Below are positions 18,695-29,067 of a DNA stretch of 64,000 nucleotides, in pieces. Source of the stretch: Bartonella sp. HY328 (GTDB lineage Bacteria > Pseudomonadota > Alphaproteobacteria > Rhizobiales > Rhizobiaceae); NCBI RefSeq assembly GCF_025449335.1, contig NZ_CP104883.1, positions 1,046,501 to 1,110,500 of the forward strand, written 5' to 3'. Under the pieces are notes generated by a model. It worked only from the letters and a program-made list of their open reading frames with translations. It made no database searches and had not been told where the DNA came from. The number at the start of each line of letters is the position of its first letter. The first letter of the stretch is position 1. The position numbers and the translations under genes were made by a program.

Positions 18695-19966
18695 TCATAA
18701 AATTTTGGTGTTTTTCTCATTAACTTTGGCTATTTTTTTTAAGTAAAAACATATGATTAAAGCAAGCAAAAGCAGGCAGCTTGTAAAAATAATAACCGTT
18801 GTCCAGCCACCTTTAAACCAAAACCAGCCACCAAAGGCACCGATAAAGCTTGATCCCATATAATAGAACAAAAGATAAAGTGCTGATGCATGCCCTTTCG
18901 CGCCAACAGCTATTCGTCCAACCCAAGCACTTGCAACCGAATGGGCAGTAAAAAAGCCAATAGTTATTAATGTAATGCCGGTTATAAACCATATTAAAGA
19001 TGTGCTTAAGGTACAAATAAGCCCTAAGAATAATATCAAAACTGCTGCAATAAGCAAATTACTGCGTTGATATTTCTCGGTAAGACTACCTGCGATGGGT
19101 GACACAATCATACCAGCGATAAAACTTAAAAAGACAAAACCTATCTGCGTAGGGCTAAGGTTAAATGGCGGTGCGGATAAACGAAAATTGGCATAATTTA
19201 AAATGGCAACAAAAACACCAAAAATTAAAAATATGTAGCAAAAAATCAATAATAGTCGCATTGAGCCAATATGACCAAACCAAGCATGAATATGATGGCG
19301 CACATCAAATCCCTTGTGGCGAATAAAATGGTGCGGCTTGGGTAAAAGCAGATAAAAAATTATCGCGGCAATAAGATCAACAACACCGATAATTGCAAGC
19401 GCCCCATGCCAATCAAACCATTCAATCAAAATACCCATGCCAACACGACCCATCATGCCACCAAAAGCGGTACCACCAACATATAGGCCCATAATTTTTC
19501 CAAGACCTTTGGGCGAAATTTCTTCTGCTAAATAGGCCATGGCAACGGCAGGAACGCCACCAAGCATGATGCCTTCTAAAGCGCGTGCTACAAGTAACCA
19601 ATGCCAGCTTGGGGCAAAGGCAGCAGCTAGATTACAAAGCGCGGCTCCAAGCATAGAACACGCCATAAGACCACGCCGCCCTAGAGCTTCTGAAAAAGCA
19701 CTGGATAGTAAAATGGAAAAAGCCAAAAATCCGGTTGACAGCGATAAAGCAAGCGAGCTTTCCGCTGGCGTTACATGAAAGTGACTAGCAAAGGATGGTA
19801 ATAAAGGTTGTACACAATAAAGCAGGGAAAAGGTGACAAAGCCAGCAAAAAACATGGCAAGACTTATGCGATGAAAAGCTTTTGTCGCCGGTAATACACC
19901 ATCATCGACATTGTGAATGGTGGTAGAATGATTGATATTTTCTATTTTTTGCATCTTACTCATCAT
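18695..19966 (-). CDS. MFS transporter (YnfM-like exporter)
   Basis: 423-residue inner-membrane protein with about 12 hydrophobic helices and a soluble N-terminus of about 30 residues. The first helices carry LLYCVQPLLPSFASHF and the loop after helix 2 has SEALGRRGLM, the major-facilitator motif A region. VARALEGIMLGGVPAVAMAYLAEE continues the pattern seen in YnfM/AraJ-type drug or sugar exporters. The substrate is unknown. Three ATG codons (19966, 19963, 19954) are close together and none has a clear ribosome binding site, so the start is uncertain by a few residues. Single gene. Confidence 0.88.
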   Translation of the reverse strand: MMSKMQKIENINHSTTIHNVDDGVLPATKAFHRISLAMFFAGFVTFSLLYCVQPLLPSFASHFHVTPAESSLALSLSTGFLAFSILLSSAFSEALGRRGLMACSMLGAALCNLAAAFAPSWHWLLVARALEGIMLGGVPAVAMAYLAEEISPKGLGKIMGLYVGGTAFGGMMGRVGMGILIEWFDWHGALAIIGVVDLIAAIIFYLLLPKPHHFIRHKGFDVRHHIHAWFGHIGSMRLLLIFCYIFLIFGVFVAILNYANFRLSAPPFNLSPTQIGFVFLSFIAGMIVSPIAGSLTEKYQRSNLLIAAVLILFLGLICTLSTSLIWFITGITLITIGFFTAHSVASAWVGRIAVGAKGHASALYLLFYYMGSSFIGAFGGWFWFKGGWTTVIIFTSCLLLLALIICFYLKKIAKVNEKNTKIL

Positions 19967-20104
19967 CTTGTTTTGCTTTTTTGCATCAAAGACATAATTT
20001 CGACAGAAATCAAAATAACATTTTGTGATTAATAGGTTCTAACCCTAGCTATTTAAAGACATTTATATAAGAGATTAAATCTATTCAAAATCTTTGGGCG
20101 GGTA

Positions 20105-20623
20105 ATGCGCTATTTTAGGCAAAGTCTATTTAGAAAAATACTCATGATAGTTATTGCACAACAATGTTTGATTGTGCCAAGCTTTGCTGAAAATAATACT
20201 ATTGAAGCAAATGTTAATAAGCTCTTTGATGCTATTCCAAATAGCTTTAGTAGCTGCACTACCGATAAGATGGCAGCTCCTTCTAAAGTGGATTTTGAAG
20301 TTACAGAAAAATTAGCAAGTTTGGGAAAAATGGGTGATGGTGTTCTTCCCGTTCTTGTTGCAAATATTACGTCAGATAAAAACAGTAACAGATTTTTAGG
20401 CGGCAATTCATTTGCAAGCCTATGTGCGCTTAGTATAATTGCAAAGGATAGTCTCAATTTTAACAGGATTTATAAAATAATCGATGATTTCTATCCCAAT
20501 AAAATCTATGCAGCCAGCTATCCTTATGAACTTAATCATAAAATCCAGTTGGATATGATAGATCAGCTTGGCAATATAAAGTGCGAATACCACAATAGGC
20601 AAACCCGTTGCTGGTTAAAATAG
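20105..20623 (+). CDS. Small secreted hypothetical protein
   Basis: 172 residues, not recognised. The N-terminus looks like a Sec signal peptide: basic start (RYFRQSLFRK), hydrophobic core (ILMIVIAQQCLIV), and a cleavage site after PSFA near residue 28. The mature part, about 144 residues, has four cysteines in two pairs (near SSCTTD and SLCALS, then IKCEYH and TRCWLK), so disulfide bonds in the periplasm are possible. The start is preceded by GGGCGGG. It stands alone between divergent and downstream genes, with no context that suggests a role. Confidence 0.6.
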   Translation: MRYFRQSLFRKILMIVIAQQCLIVPSFAENNTIEANVNKLFDAIPNSFSSCTTDKMAAPSKVDFEVTEKLASLGKMGDGVLPVLVANITSDKNSNRFLGGNSFASLCALSIIAKDSLNFNRIYKIIDDFYPNKIYAASYPYELNHKIQLDMIDQLGNIKCEYHNRQTRCWLK

Positions 20624-20917
20624 CAAAGGTTTAAATTAAAAATCTGTTTTTTACCTTTATCTTTTTTTTAGTGTCATAACACTGTAATCAAAGGCACTTA
20701 AACCCTCCATGTTCACATAAATGTTATTTTGAGTGGAGTGGTTTGGTTAAGCATAGCAATGTGTTTTGCTTTATCTAAGGTTTTTAGACCAGCCAACTTT
20801 ATTCTCAAGAAAACGAAAAAGCAGTTCAATGGGTTTGTTTTTATGCTCCTTTGCCGGAAAGCTCTAAACACAAGCAATATTGGCTATTGTTTACTTGTCT
20901 ATTAAAGTGGAGTTATT

Positions 20918-22234
20918 ATGCAATTTTTAAAAAAGTGGTCATTGGTTTTGGCATGTTCTGTTGTTGCTATTACTAGCGCGCAATCGGAGGCTGTAAAATT
21001 TGATGCGGTGTTAAAAGAACATGCAATTTTGCCAGCTCAAACCTTTACAGTGCCACCTGTCAATGCACCGCGCGCGCTTAATGCTGCTGGGCGTTTTATT
21101 AATGGCAGCCGTAATGAAGTTCTAAACAGTGATATAGTACCAGCAAGTGGTTTAGCTGTTCCCTTTGCAGGGCAGGCGATACAAGGCTTTTCAGGTATTC
21201 GCGCATTGGGCGATAATCGTTTCTTGGTGCTAACCGATAATGGTTTTGGCACACGTGCAAATTCAAGTGACGCTATGCTTATGTTCCATTTTATCAAAAT
21301 TGATTGGCAACAAGGGCGCCCAGCAGTTGAAAAAACGATCTTTTTAAAAGATCCTAATCGGGTTGTGCCATTTCCAATTACCAACGAAAATACCAGCGAG
21401 CGTTATTTGACTGGTGCTGATTTTGATCCCGAATCCATTCAATATATTGGTGATACATTCTGGATTGGTGAAGAATTTGGTCCATATCTTATCAAATTAG
21501 ATAAAAATGGTGTTGTTCTCGATGTTTTTGCCACCGAAGTTGGCGGCGTTGAGCATAAATCCCCCGATAATCCATTCGTTAAAGTTGCCCCGCAAGGCGA
21601 TGCTATTAAGGGTATTAATACTGGCCGCTCTGGTGGATATGAGGGCATGGCACTGAGCGTGGATAATAAGACGCTCTATCCATTGCTTGAAAAGCCATTT
21701 TATCTTGAAGAGAGTAAAGAGTTTGAACAAAAAAGCGGCCATACAGTATTACGTATGTTTGAATTTGATCCAAACTCCAGTAAATGGTCAGATAAAATTC
21801 GCTATTATCCGCTTGAAGATGCCACTCATGCGATTGGTGACTTTAATATGATCGATGAAAATCGTGGACTTATTATTGAACGTGATAGCTTTGAAGGCGA
21901 TCCGCGTGATAGCCGAAACGAAAAGCCAGCTGCATTTAAGCGAGTTTATTTGGTTGATATTAATCAGCTCGATAAAGAGGGAGTGGTTAAAAAAATCGGA
22001 TATATTGATTTGATGGATATTAAAGATCCGAACAAAAAAGGTCGAACTGGTGTCGTTGACGGTGTTTTAAACTTCCCATTCGTCACTATTGAAAATGTCG
22101 ATATGATTGATGATAGCACTATCATTATTGCCAATGACAATAATTATCCATTTTCTACCGGCCGGCAATTTGGCAAAGCAGATGATAATGAATTTATCTT
22201 GCTGGATGTTAAGGATTTTCTCGCAGCCAAATAA
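20918..22234 (+). CDS. Phytase-like esterase family secreted protein (PF13449-type)
   Basis: 438 residues with a Sec signal peptide (about 1-25, KKWSLVLACSVVAITSAQSEA). The mature protein has segments typical of the 'esterase-like activity of phytase' family: FSGIRALGDNRFLVLTDNGFG, then FDPESIQYIGDTFWIGEEFGPYLIKLD, GGYEGMALSVDNKTLYPLLE, and GDFNMIDENRGLIIERD. These fit a beta-propeller exported to the periplasm. Rhizobial homologues are annotated mostly by domain only, so the substrate, perhaps a phospho-ester, is unknown. A GGAG ribosome binding site precedes the ATG and a strong terminator follows, so it is monocistronic. Confidence 0.85.
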   Translation: MQFLKKWSLVLACSVVAITSAQSEAVKFDAVLKEHAILPAQTFTVPPVNAPRALNAAGRFINGSRNEVLNSDIVPASGLAVPFAGQAIQGFSGIRALGDNRFLVLTDNGFGTRANSSDAMLMFHFIKIDWQQGRPAVEKTIFLKDPNRVVPFPITNENTSERYLTGADFDPESIQYIGDTFWIGEEFGPYLIKLDKNGVVLDVFATEVGGVEHKSPDNPFVKVAPQGDAIKGINTGRSGGYEGMALSVDNKTLYPLLEKPFYLEESKEFEQKSGHTVLRMFEFDPNSSKWSDKIRYYPLEDATHAIGDFNMIDENRGLIIERDSFEGDPRDSRNEKPAAFKRVYLVDINQLDKEGVVKKIGYIDLMDIKDPNKKGRTGVVDGVLNFPFVTIENVDMIDDSTIIIANDNNYPFSTGRQFGKADDNEFILLDVKDFLAAK

Positions 22235-22274
22235 TCCATAAACCCAAATAATACAAAAATAATTTAAATTCTTG

Positions 22275-22308
22275 TGCTTTGCCAATTACGTTGGCAAAGC
22301 ATTTTTTT
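22275..22308 (+). terminator. Terminator after phytase-like gene
   Basis: Perfect 11-bp stem TGCTTTGCCAA/TTGGCAAAGCA with a 5-nt loop and seven T residues, 40 bases past the stop. It isolates the dcw cluster from upstream transcription. Confidence 0.9.
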
Positions 22309-22499
22309 CTGCCTTCAATAATTCTATGACGGCCTTAGTGCAACTTCACACAATCTTTAGGTTTTATTGATAATTTGTAAATCGTAACGCAAGTAAGACA
22401 AAGCGTTTTGTGTCACATCGCGATATGAAAACAGAACTGGCCAATTAATTATGAAAAATTAATGTTTTTCATGGTCTTTCTAATAATTCGTTAAGCATA

Positions 22500-22607
22500 A
22501 TGGCGCAAAATGCAACCAAATCAGCTTGGTATAAACCAATCAACTGGCTTGGTGGCTTGGTTTTTCTTGGCTGTTTGATTTTGAAAAGCGATGAAGGCAA
22601 AAGATGA
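22500..22607 (+). CDS. Possible 35-residue membrane peptide coupled to rsmH
   Basis: A short frame begins MAQNATKSAWYKPINW and continues into a hydrophobic stretch (about residues 15-28, WLGGLVFLGCLIL), ending SDEGKR. Its TGA overlaps the rsmH ATG as ATGA, the same coupling used between rsmH-ftsL, ftsL-ftsI, murE-murF and murG-murC here. There is no strong ribosome binding site before its ATG. It occupies the place where mraZ is usually found at the head of dcw clusters but has no visible likeness to MraZ. It may be a leader peptide, a small membrane protein, or chance. Not recognised. Confidence 0.3.
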   Translation: MAQNATKSAWYKPINWLGGLVFLGCLILKSDEGKR

Positions 22608-23590
22608 CTGAAGGTTATGAGCGCCATATACCTGTAATGCTCGGGGAAGTTTGTGACAGTGTTGAGCCGCTTGATGGGGCAATTATTGTCGATGGAACCT
22701 TTGGAGCAGGCGGTTATTCGCGTGGCTTTTTGGAAAAAGGCGCTCATGTAATTGCTCTTGACCGTGATCCTAATGCCATTGCTGGTGCAAAGCCATTGCT
22801 AGATCAATATAAGGGCCGGCTCACTTTAATTGAAACAGCTTTTTCGAATATGGCGCAAGTCATTGATGAAAAGGTTGACGCAGTCGTCCTTGATATTGGT
22901 GTGTCATCTATGCAAATCGATGAAGCAGAGCGCGGATTTTCTTTTCAAAAAGATGGCCCCCTTGATATGCGTATGTCACAAAAAGGCGTGAGTGCTGCCG
23001 ATGTGGTCAACCGCTTAAAAGCAGGTGATCTTGCGCGCATTTTTGGTTTTTTGGGCGAAGAGCGCCATGCAGGGCGTATTGCCCGTATGATTGAGGCGCG
23101 CCGCGAAACAACACCTTTTACCCGCACGAGTGATTTGGCTAAGGCAATTGAAGCAACTATTGGTCGTAAGCCCAATGCCATTCATCCAGCGACGCGCGTT
23201 TTTCAAGCCCTTCGCATTTATGTCAATGATGAGCTTGGCGAACTTGCAAAAGCACTTTTGGCGGCAGAACAAATCTTAAAACCCGGTGGTAAATTGGCGG
23301 TTGTTACCTTCCATTCGCTTGAAGATCGGCTGGTAAAGCGTTTTTTTGCAGATCGTTCAGGCAAGCGCACTCAATCACGGCATATGCCTGATAATTTTGA
23401 TTTAATGCCAGTTTTTGAACCGTTGTTTAAAGGTGCAATGGCCGCAAGTGACGGCGAAATTGATTTAAATCCGCGGTCGCGCTCGGCCAAATTGCGCGTT
23501 GGCGTGCGCACCAATAATCCTGCCTTTGGTGATGATATGGCCATTTTTCAGCTTGCAGAGCTTGCACCACTTAAAGGACATTCACGATGA
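22604..23590 (+). CDS. rsmH: 16S rRNA (cytosine(1402)-N(4))-methyltransferase RsmH
   Basis: SAM-dependent methyltransferase (MraW) that modifies C1402 in the decoding centre of 16S rRNA; 328 residues, normal length. It opens with HIPVMLGEVCD. The SAM motif IVDGTFGAGGYSRGFL is at about 26-41, then ALDRDPNAI. Later come VVLDIGVSSMQIDEAERGFSF, GPLDMRM, and the block PATRVFQALRIYVNDEL with KPGGKLAVVTFHSLEDRLVKRFF. It is the first canonical gene of the dcw cluster here. mraZ is absent upstream. Its stop overlaps the ftsL start (ATGA). Confidence 0.97.
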   Translation: MTEGYERHIPVMLGEVCDSVEPLDGAIIVDGTFGAGGYSRGFLEKGAHVIALDRDPNAIAGAKPLLDQYKGRLTLIETAFSNMAQVIDEKVDAVVLDIGVSSMQIDEAERGFSFQKDGPLDMRMSQKGVSAADVVNRLKAGDLARIFGFLGEERHAGRIARMIEARRETTPFTRTSDLAKAIEATIGRKPNAIHPATRVFQALRIYVNDELGELAKALLAAEQILKPGGKLAVVTFHSLEDRLVKRFFADRSGKRTQSRHMPDNFDLMPVFEPLFKGAMAASDGEIDLNPRSRSAKLRVGVRTNNPAFGDDMAIFQLAELAPLKGHSR

Positions 23591-23979
23591 CGGTTTTTCG
23601 CACAACCCATATTATAATGGTTGCCATTATGATTATGGCAGCTGCCATAACCTATAAGGTGAAATATGATGCGTTAAAGCGCTATGCAGAAGTGCGCCGT
23701 ATCGAAAGGCAAATTAATGCTGAAAAAGATACTATTGCTTTGTTAAAAGCTGAATGGGCGATGATGACAACGCCAACTCGTATGATGCGCCTTGCCGAGC
23801 AATATAAAAGTGAACTTAATTTGGCGACAATTGAACCTCGGCAGATTGTGAAAGCCAATGATATTCCAGAGCGTTTACCCGATGAAATTCAAAAGCTTAT
23901 TATGAATAGCGAAGAATTATTGGCAGGCGAACTTGATGGCAAACGCGATATGATCAATACAGGGAGTGTTAAACCATGA
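23587..23979 (+). CDS. ftsL: Cell division protein FtsL
   Basis: 130-residue bitopic membrane protein of the divisome. A hydrophobic segment (about residues 7-22, HIIMVAIMIMAAAITY) is followed by a basic/acidic coiled-coil-like region (VKYDALKRYAEVRRIERQINAEKDTI) and a block LKAEWAMMTTPTRMMRLAEQY, typical of rhizobial FtsL. With FtsB and FtsQ it activates FtsW-FtsI septal synthesis. Sequence conservation in this family is low, so position between rsmH and ftsI is part of the evidence. Both ends overlap neighbours by ATGA, indicating translational coupling. Confidence 0.9.
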   Translation: MTVFRTTHIIMVAIMIMAAAITYKVKYDALKRYAEVRRIERQINAEKDTIALLKAEWAMMTTPTRMMRLAEQYKSELNLATIEPRQIVKANDIPERLPDEIQKLIMNSEELLAGELDGKRDMINTGSVKP

Positions 23980-25709
23980 ATTTAGCGAAGTTCTTGTTTC
24001 CTAAAAAACTCCCTTTAAGCAAGTTTGAAGTTTTAGAAAAACGTGCCTCTGATGTAAAACGTACCAGCAAACGCATTTTTGTCATTGTCGCATGTTTTAT
24101 GGGGATTTATGCGGTTATCTGCGGTAAACTTTATCTTTATGGGCAGCAAGGCGGCGAAATTGAAGAAGCCCGTGGCCCAGCTCAGATTGACATGACCTCG
24201 CGGCCCGATATTGTTGACCGCAATGGCGTTTTGCTCGCCACCGACATGAAAACCTATTCGCTTTTTGCTGAACCGCGCCGTATCATTGACGCCAATGAAA
24301 CGATTGAGCTTTTGTCAAAGGTCCTACCCAATCTTAATTGGGAGGCTACCTATAAGAAATTGCGTCGTGGTAACGGTTTTGCGTGGATTGAGCGCGGTTT
24401 AACGCCGCGCCAAAAATCTGAAATTATGGCACTTGGTATTCCAGGCGTTGGCTTTAGAACGGAGACGCGGCGTTTTTATCCATCAGGGCCTGCTGCATCA
24501 CATATTTTAGGGCTGGTTAATATCGACAATCAGGGCATTGCCGGTATGGAAAAATATATCGACAATGCCGGTCTTAGTGACTTACGTGCTGCAGGTCTTG
24601 CTGATTCTTCTTCATTGGAACCAGTCAAATTGTCGATTGATATTCGCGTGCAGTCAATTGTCCGTGATGAACTCGTGCAGGCAATGGAGCGTTATAAGGC
24701 GATTGCCGCAGGTGCGGTCGTCTTAAATGTTAAGACTGGTGAAATAATTGCATTAGCTTCCATGCCTGACTTTGATCCCAATAATCCGGTAAACGCTTTG
24801 GAAAAAGACCGCCTCAACCGTATGACAGCCGGTACCTTTGAAATGGGGTCAACCATTAAGAGCTTTACCACCGCTATGGCACTTGATTCTGGTAAATTCC
24901 GGTTAAATTCAATGATTGATGCATCAAAGCCCTTGCGCTTTGGCCATCAAACTATTCGCGATTTCCATGGTAAATATCGCCCGCTTGCTTTATGGGAAGT
25001 ATTTATCTACTCGTCCAATATTGGTTCTGGTCGTGAAGCCGATACCGTTGGTATTGAAGGACACCGTGCATTCTTGAAGCGTTTAGGTCTTTTAGATAGG
25101 ATGACAACAGAACTGCCAGAAGTCGCGCGTCCTGTAGAGCCGCGCACATGGAAAAAAGTCCATTCAATGACCATTGCTTTTGGTCATGGCATGATGACGA
25201 CACCCTTACAAACAGCAGTTGGTGCTTCGGCGTTGATGAATGGTGGCTATTTGATAGAGCCAACTTTTTTAATGCGCAACCAAGCAGAGGCGCTTGAGCA
25301 TGCGACTAAAGTGGTTAGCGATGAAACAAGCCGCGATATGCGTTATCTTTATAAGCTCAATGCCGATATTGGCTCAGGCCGGCGTGCAGCTGTTAAAGGT
25401 TACCGTGTTGGGGGTAAAACCGGCACAGCTGAAAAAGTGGTGAATGGCAAATACTCCAAGAATAAGCGTTTCAATTCGTTTCTTGCAGCATTTCCAATGG
25501 ATGATCCAACCTATATGGTATTAACCATCATTGATGAACCGCAACCAGAAGAAGGTAAATTTACTGCGACTGCAGGTTTAAATGCTGGACCAATGGCAGC
25601 AAATATCATTACACGGTCAGCCTCGTTCTTAGGAATTTCGCCAGATTTTATGGAGGAAAGCGCGCCAATTCTTGCTGCTGGCGATGTTTCAGGTAATCTG
25701 CCAGATTAA
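23976..25709 (+). CDS. ftsI: Septal peptidoglycan transpeptidase FtsI (PBP3)
   Basis: Class B penicillin-binding protein that cross-links septal peptidoglycan, 577 residues. One N-terminal membrane anchor (about 35-50, FVIVACFMGIYAVI), then the dimerisation/pedestal domain starting near RPDIVDRNGVLLATD. The transpeptidase domain has all three motifs: S-T-I-K with nucleophile Ser292, SSN (YSSNIGS), and KTGT (GGKTGTAEKV). It overlaps ftsL by ATGA. A 286-base gap with no clear terminator follows before murE, so murE may also have its own promoter. Confidence 0.97.
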   Translation: MNLAKFLFPKKLPLSKFEVLEKRASDVKRTSKRIFVIVACFMGIYAVICGKLYLYGQQGGEIEEARGPAQIDMTSRPDIVDRNGVLLATDMKTYSLFAEPRRIIDANETIELLSKVLPNLNWEATYKKLRRGNGFAWIERGLTPRQKSEIMALGIPGVGFRTETRRFYPSGPAASHILGLVNIDNQGIAGMEKYIDNAGLSDLRAAGLADSSSLEPVKLSIDIRVQSIVRDELVQAMERYKAIAAGAVVLNVKTGEIIALASMPDFDPNNPVNALEKDRLNRMTAGTFEMGSTIKSFTTAMALDSGKFRLNSMIDASKPLRFGHQTIRDFHGKYRPLALWEVFIYSSNIGSGREADTVGIEGHRAFLKRLGLLDRMTTELPEVARPVEPRTWKKVHSMTIAFGHGMMTTPLQTAVGASALMNGGYLIEPTFLMRNQAEALEHATKVVSDETSRDMRYLYKLNADIGSGRRAAVKGYRVGGKTGTAEKVVNGKYSKNKRFNSFLAAFPMDDPTYMVLTIIDEPQPEEGKFTATAGLNAGPMAANIITRSASFLGISPDFMEESAPILAAGDVSGNLPD

Positions 25710-25995
25710 GTTTTTTAAGCTTTGGTAGCAGCTTTATCACAAAATGCGCTAGATTAAAGCGAGTGAATGCTGTTATATGTTTATATTGATAAATATTAAC
25801 TGACAGATAAATGAAAATAAGATTACACTATTGACGCATATTTTTATAAAATTCAGCATTAAAAAGCGATTAGCTGATTAAAAGGAATGAATCGATTAGC
25901 TTATTTAGTGCAGTTTTTTTATTTTTAGGGTATCAGCACTATAGGGTAACTAAATCCTGCTTTATGCGGAAGCCATTTTTGGGAAAGGGCAAAAT

Positions 25996-27438
25996 ATGAA
26001 GCTCGCAGATTTGTTAGGCAATAGAGATATTTCTCCAACAATTAATATCACTGGCCTTACAGCTGATTCTCGCGAAGTTTTGCCAGGTTATGTGTTTTTT
26101 GCCCTAAAAGGCAATGCAGGTGACGGCCAGCAATATATTAGTGATGCTATTAAGCATGGTGCCAGTGCTGTCATCTGTGAAAAACGTAATAATGGCATTA
26201 AAATCCCCATTCCTTTTTTTGAAGTTGAAGATGTGCGCCATGCATTGGCCATGGCTGCTTCGCGTTTTTATCCACGCCAACCGGAAGTCATCACGGCTGT
26301 TACTGGTACAAGTGGGAAAACTTCGGTTGTTTCGCTGTTGCGACAAATTTGGTGGGATACAGGTTTTGCTGGCGCAAGTATTGGCACTGTTGGCGTCTTC
26401 TCTCCTAAAATTAGCCGCTATGCAGCTCTGACTACACCCGGACCAGTCGAATTGCACCGCGTTTTACAAGAACTTAATGACGAAGGTGTAACGCATCTTG
26501 CGATGGAGGCATCCTCGCACGGTATTGATCAAAGGCGTTTGGATGGCGTTCGTTTAAGTGCCGCAGCCTTTACCAATCTTGGCCGTGATCATTTGGATTA
26601 TCATGCCAATTTAGAAGAATATTTTAACGCAAAAATGCGGTTGTTTAATACGTTACTCCCCATGGATGCACCAGCCATTATCTATGCCGATAATAAATAT
26701 TCCGAAAAAGCTATTGAACATGTGGTTCGCGCCAAGCGCAAGGTTTTAACCGTTGGTCGCAAAGGCTCATTCATCCGCATTAAGCGGGTAGAACATGAAC
26801 GCTATCGACAATATGCTGAAATTGAATATGACAATGAAATTTATGAAATTTTATTGCCATTAGCAGGTGACTTCCAAATAGCAAACGCCCTTGTTGCCGC
26901 TGGTATTGCTATTGCAACGGGTGTACCGGGGGCTGCTGTTTTTCGCGCATTGGAGCGCGTCAAAGGCGCGCCGGGTCGTCTTGATCTTGTTGGTACAACC
27001 AGCGATGGTGGCGCGGTCTATGTTGATTACGCCCATAAGCCTGATGCTATGGATAATGTTTTAAAATCGGTACGCCCTTTTACTAAGGGTAGAGTGATTG
27101 TTGTTTTCGGCTGCGGTGGCGACCGCGACAAGGGTAAAAGAGCGATCATGGGTGAAATTGCCAGTAATCTTGCTGATATTGTCATTGTTACCGATGATAA
27201 TCCGCGCTCGGAGAATCCCGATGATATTCGTCGGCAAATATTGAAGGGCGCAACCAATGCTATCGAAATTGGTGATCGCCGTGCTGCAATCCGCGAGGGT
27301 GTCGCTCTTATGGCAGCAGGGGACACACTTATTATTGCCGGTAAGGGTCATGAAGAAGGGCAAATTATTGGCAGTAAAGTATTGCCTTTTTCAGATCACG
27401 CCGAAGTCCATGCAGCATTGGAGGCTCGCAGTCGATGA
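25996..27438 (+). CDS. murE: UDP-MurNAc-L-Ala-D-Glu:meso-DAP ligase MurE
   Basis: Cytosolic Mur ligase that adds meso-diaminopimelate to the peptidoglycan precursor; 480 residues. The N-terminal domain has [19 protein letters not shown]. The ATP loop is [18 protein letters not shown] near residue 100. [30 protein letters not shown] and DHLDYH follow. The C-terminal domain carries [13 protein letters not shown], and DDNPRSENP near 397-405 is the DNPR motif that selects meso-DAP over lysine. AAAGGG precedes the ATG. The stop overlaps the murF start. Confidence 0.97.
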   Translation: MKLADLLGNRDISPTINITGLTADSREVLPGYVFFALKGNAGDGQQYISDAIKHGASAVICEKRNNGIKIPIPFFEVEDVRHALAMAASRFYPRQPEVITAVTGTSGKTSVVSLLRQIWWDTGFAGASIGTVGVFSPKISRYAALTTPGPVELHRVLQELNDEGVTHLAMEASSHGIDQRRLDGVRLSAAAFTNLGRDHLDYHANLEEYFNAKMRLFNTLLPMDAPAIIYADNKYSEKAIEHVVRAKRKVLTVGRKGSFIRIKRVEHERYRQYAEIEYDNEIYEILLPLAGDFQIANALVAAGIAIATGVPGAAVFRALERVKGAPGRLDLVGTTSDGGAVYVDYAHKPDAMDNVLKSVRPFTKGRVIVVFGCGGDRDKGKRAIMGEIASNLADIVIVTDDNPRSENPDDIRRQILKGATNAIEIGDRRAAIREGVALMAAGDTLIIAGKGHEEGQIIGSKVLPFSDHAEVHAALEARSR

Positions 27439-28928
27439 GTTTACAATCATCACAAGAATCGAACGCCGCACAAGAATTGAATGCGCCGCTTTGGAGTAAA
27501 GAAGCCTTTTATGAAGCTATTGGCGGTAGCGTTTTTGGCGAATTTTCGAATGATATTTTTGGTATTTCAATTGATAGCCGCAGTTTGCAAAAGGGTGACG
27601 CTTTTTTTGCTATTGCTGGTGATAAGTTTGATGGTCATGATTTTGCCAAAGGCGCATTTGAAAATGGTGCAGCAATTTTGGTAGTTGATGAACCGCATAG
27701 CCAAGATATGCAATCATTGGCTAAAGAATTTCAAAAACCGATTTTAATTGTTGATGATGTTTTAAAAGCATTGGAGCGATTAGGCGAGGCCGCTCGTTTG
27801 CGCAGCAAGGCAAAAATTATTGCCATTACTGGTTCGGTGGGTAAAACTACCACTAAAGAAGCTTTGCGTCATGTGTTAAGTGGATTTGGCAATGTTCATG
27901 CCAATCCTGCATCTTTTAATAATCATTGGGGTGTACCACTTACCTTGGCAAGAATGCCGCAAAATATTGATTTTGGCATTTTTGAAATTGGCATGAATCA
28001 TGAAAATGAAATTAGGCCTTTGGTGAAGCTGGTGAAGCCGCATATTGCGTTAATTACGCGAATTGGTGCGGCCCATATGGGGTATTTTTCTTCCCTAGAA
28101 GCAATTGCTGATGCCAAAGCAGAAATATTTGAAGGCATTATTCATGGTGGCAATGCACTTATCAATATTGATGATGATCTTGGCGCTTATCTTGTTGATA
28201 AGGCAAGGCAAAGTGATGTCGGTTCGATTTTGAGTTTTGGCGAAAGTGAAAAAGCGGATTATCAGTTGCGCTCACTGGTTTTAAACGCTCAAAATTCTGA
28301 TATTACCATAAAGACACCGCAGGCTAACTTATCGCTTACTATTGGCGTTCCCGGTCGCCATATTGTACAAAATATGTTGGCCGTTATTGCCGTATGTGAT
28401 CTTTTGAAGCTCGATCTTATAAAGGTTGGTCAATTGCTCGGCTCTTTACAAGCTGAAAGTGGCCGCGGGGCAAGACATTTATTGAAAAACGCCAATGGTG
28501 GTTTAATTACCCTTATTGATGAAAGCTATAATGCTAACCCAACGTCAATGCGAGCGGCGTTGTTATTGCTCAAAAATTGCCAACCTAAAGATCATGGTAG
28601 GCGCATTGCTGTGCTTGGTGATATGCTGGAATTAGGGCGTTTTTCGAAGCAATCGCATGAAGATTTAATCGCTCCTATCACTGATGCCAAGGTTGATGTG
28701 ATTTTTTTAGTTGGTAGCGAGATGAAGGCCTTAGCTGATAAGTTCGGTTCTGATAATTACACTAAGGTAAGTGGTGCGCACCTTGAAAAAATTATTTGGC
28801 AAGAAACTATTGAACAATTGCAGCCGCTTGTTTTGGCTGAGCTTCAAAGTGATGATGTTATCATGATAAAATCATCTAACGGCATTGGTTCTGCAAAAAT
28901 TGTTCGCGCATTGCTTTCCCATAATTAA
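27435..28928 (+). CDS. murF: UDP-MurNAc-tripeptide:D-Ala-D-Ala ligase MurF
   Basis: Last cytosolic Mur ligase, adding D-Ala-D-Ala to make UDP-MurNAc-pentapeptide; 497 residues, slightly long because of an N-terminal stretch of about 25 polar residues. The substrate-binding domain has [19 protein letters not shown]. The ATP loop [14 protein letters not shown] lies near 132-145. [14 protein letters not shown] and [10 protein letters not shown] follow, and the C-terminal domain has [15 protein letters not shown]. It overlaps murE (ATGA). A 139-base spacer with a hairpin but no T-tract separates it from mraY. Confidence 0.97.
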   Translation: MSLQSSQESNAAQELNAPLWSKEAFYEAIGGSVFGEFSNDIFGISIDSRSLQKGDAFFAIAGDKFDGHDFAKGAFENGAAILVVDEPHSQDMQSLAKEFQKPILIVDDVLKALERLGEAARLRSKAKIIAITGSVGKTTTKEALRHVLSGFGNVHANPASFNNHWGVPLTLARMPQNIDFGIFEIGMNHENEIRPLVKLVKPHIALITRIGAAHMGYFSSLEAIADAKAEIFEGIIHGGNALINIDDDLGAYLVDKARQSDVGSILSFGESEKADYQLRSLVLNAQNSDITIKTPQANLSLTIGVPGRHIVQNMLAVIAVCDLLKLDLIKVGQLLGSLQAESGRGARHLLKNANGGLITLIDESYNANPTSMRAALLLLKNCQPKDHGRRIAVLGDMLELGRFSKQSHEDLIAPITDAKVDVIFLVGSEMKALADKFGSDNYTKVSGAHLEKIIWQETIEQLQPLVLAELQSDDVIMIKSSNGIGSAKIVRALLSHN

Positions 28929-29067
28929 AGACGCTTTTGATAATAAAAATTAACTACTTTTATTATATATCATTAACAAGACGAATGGGTTTTGCCATTC
29001 GTAACAAGATTTATAATCCTGTTATTGCCCTTTGGCTTTAATTGGTTGTTTAATAAAGGCCGCCGCC

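Noticed and set aside
28981..29002. Hairpin ACGAATGG/CCATTCGT between murF and mraY as terminator
   Set aside because: No T-tract follows, and a stop here would cut the dcw transcript; it may be a minor structure.
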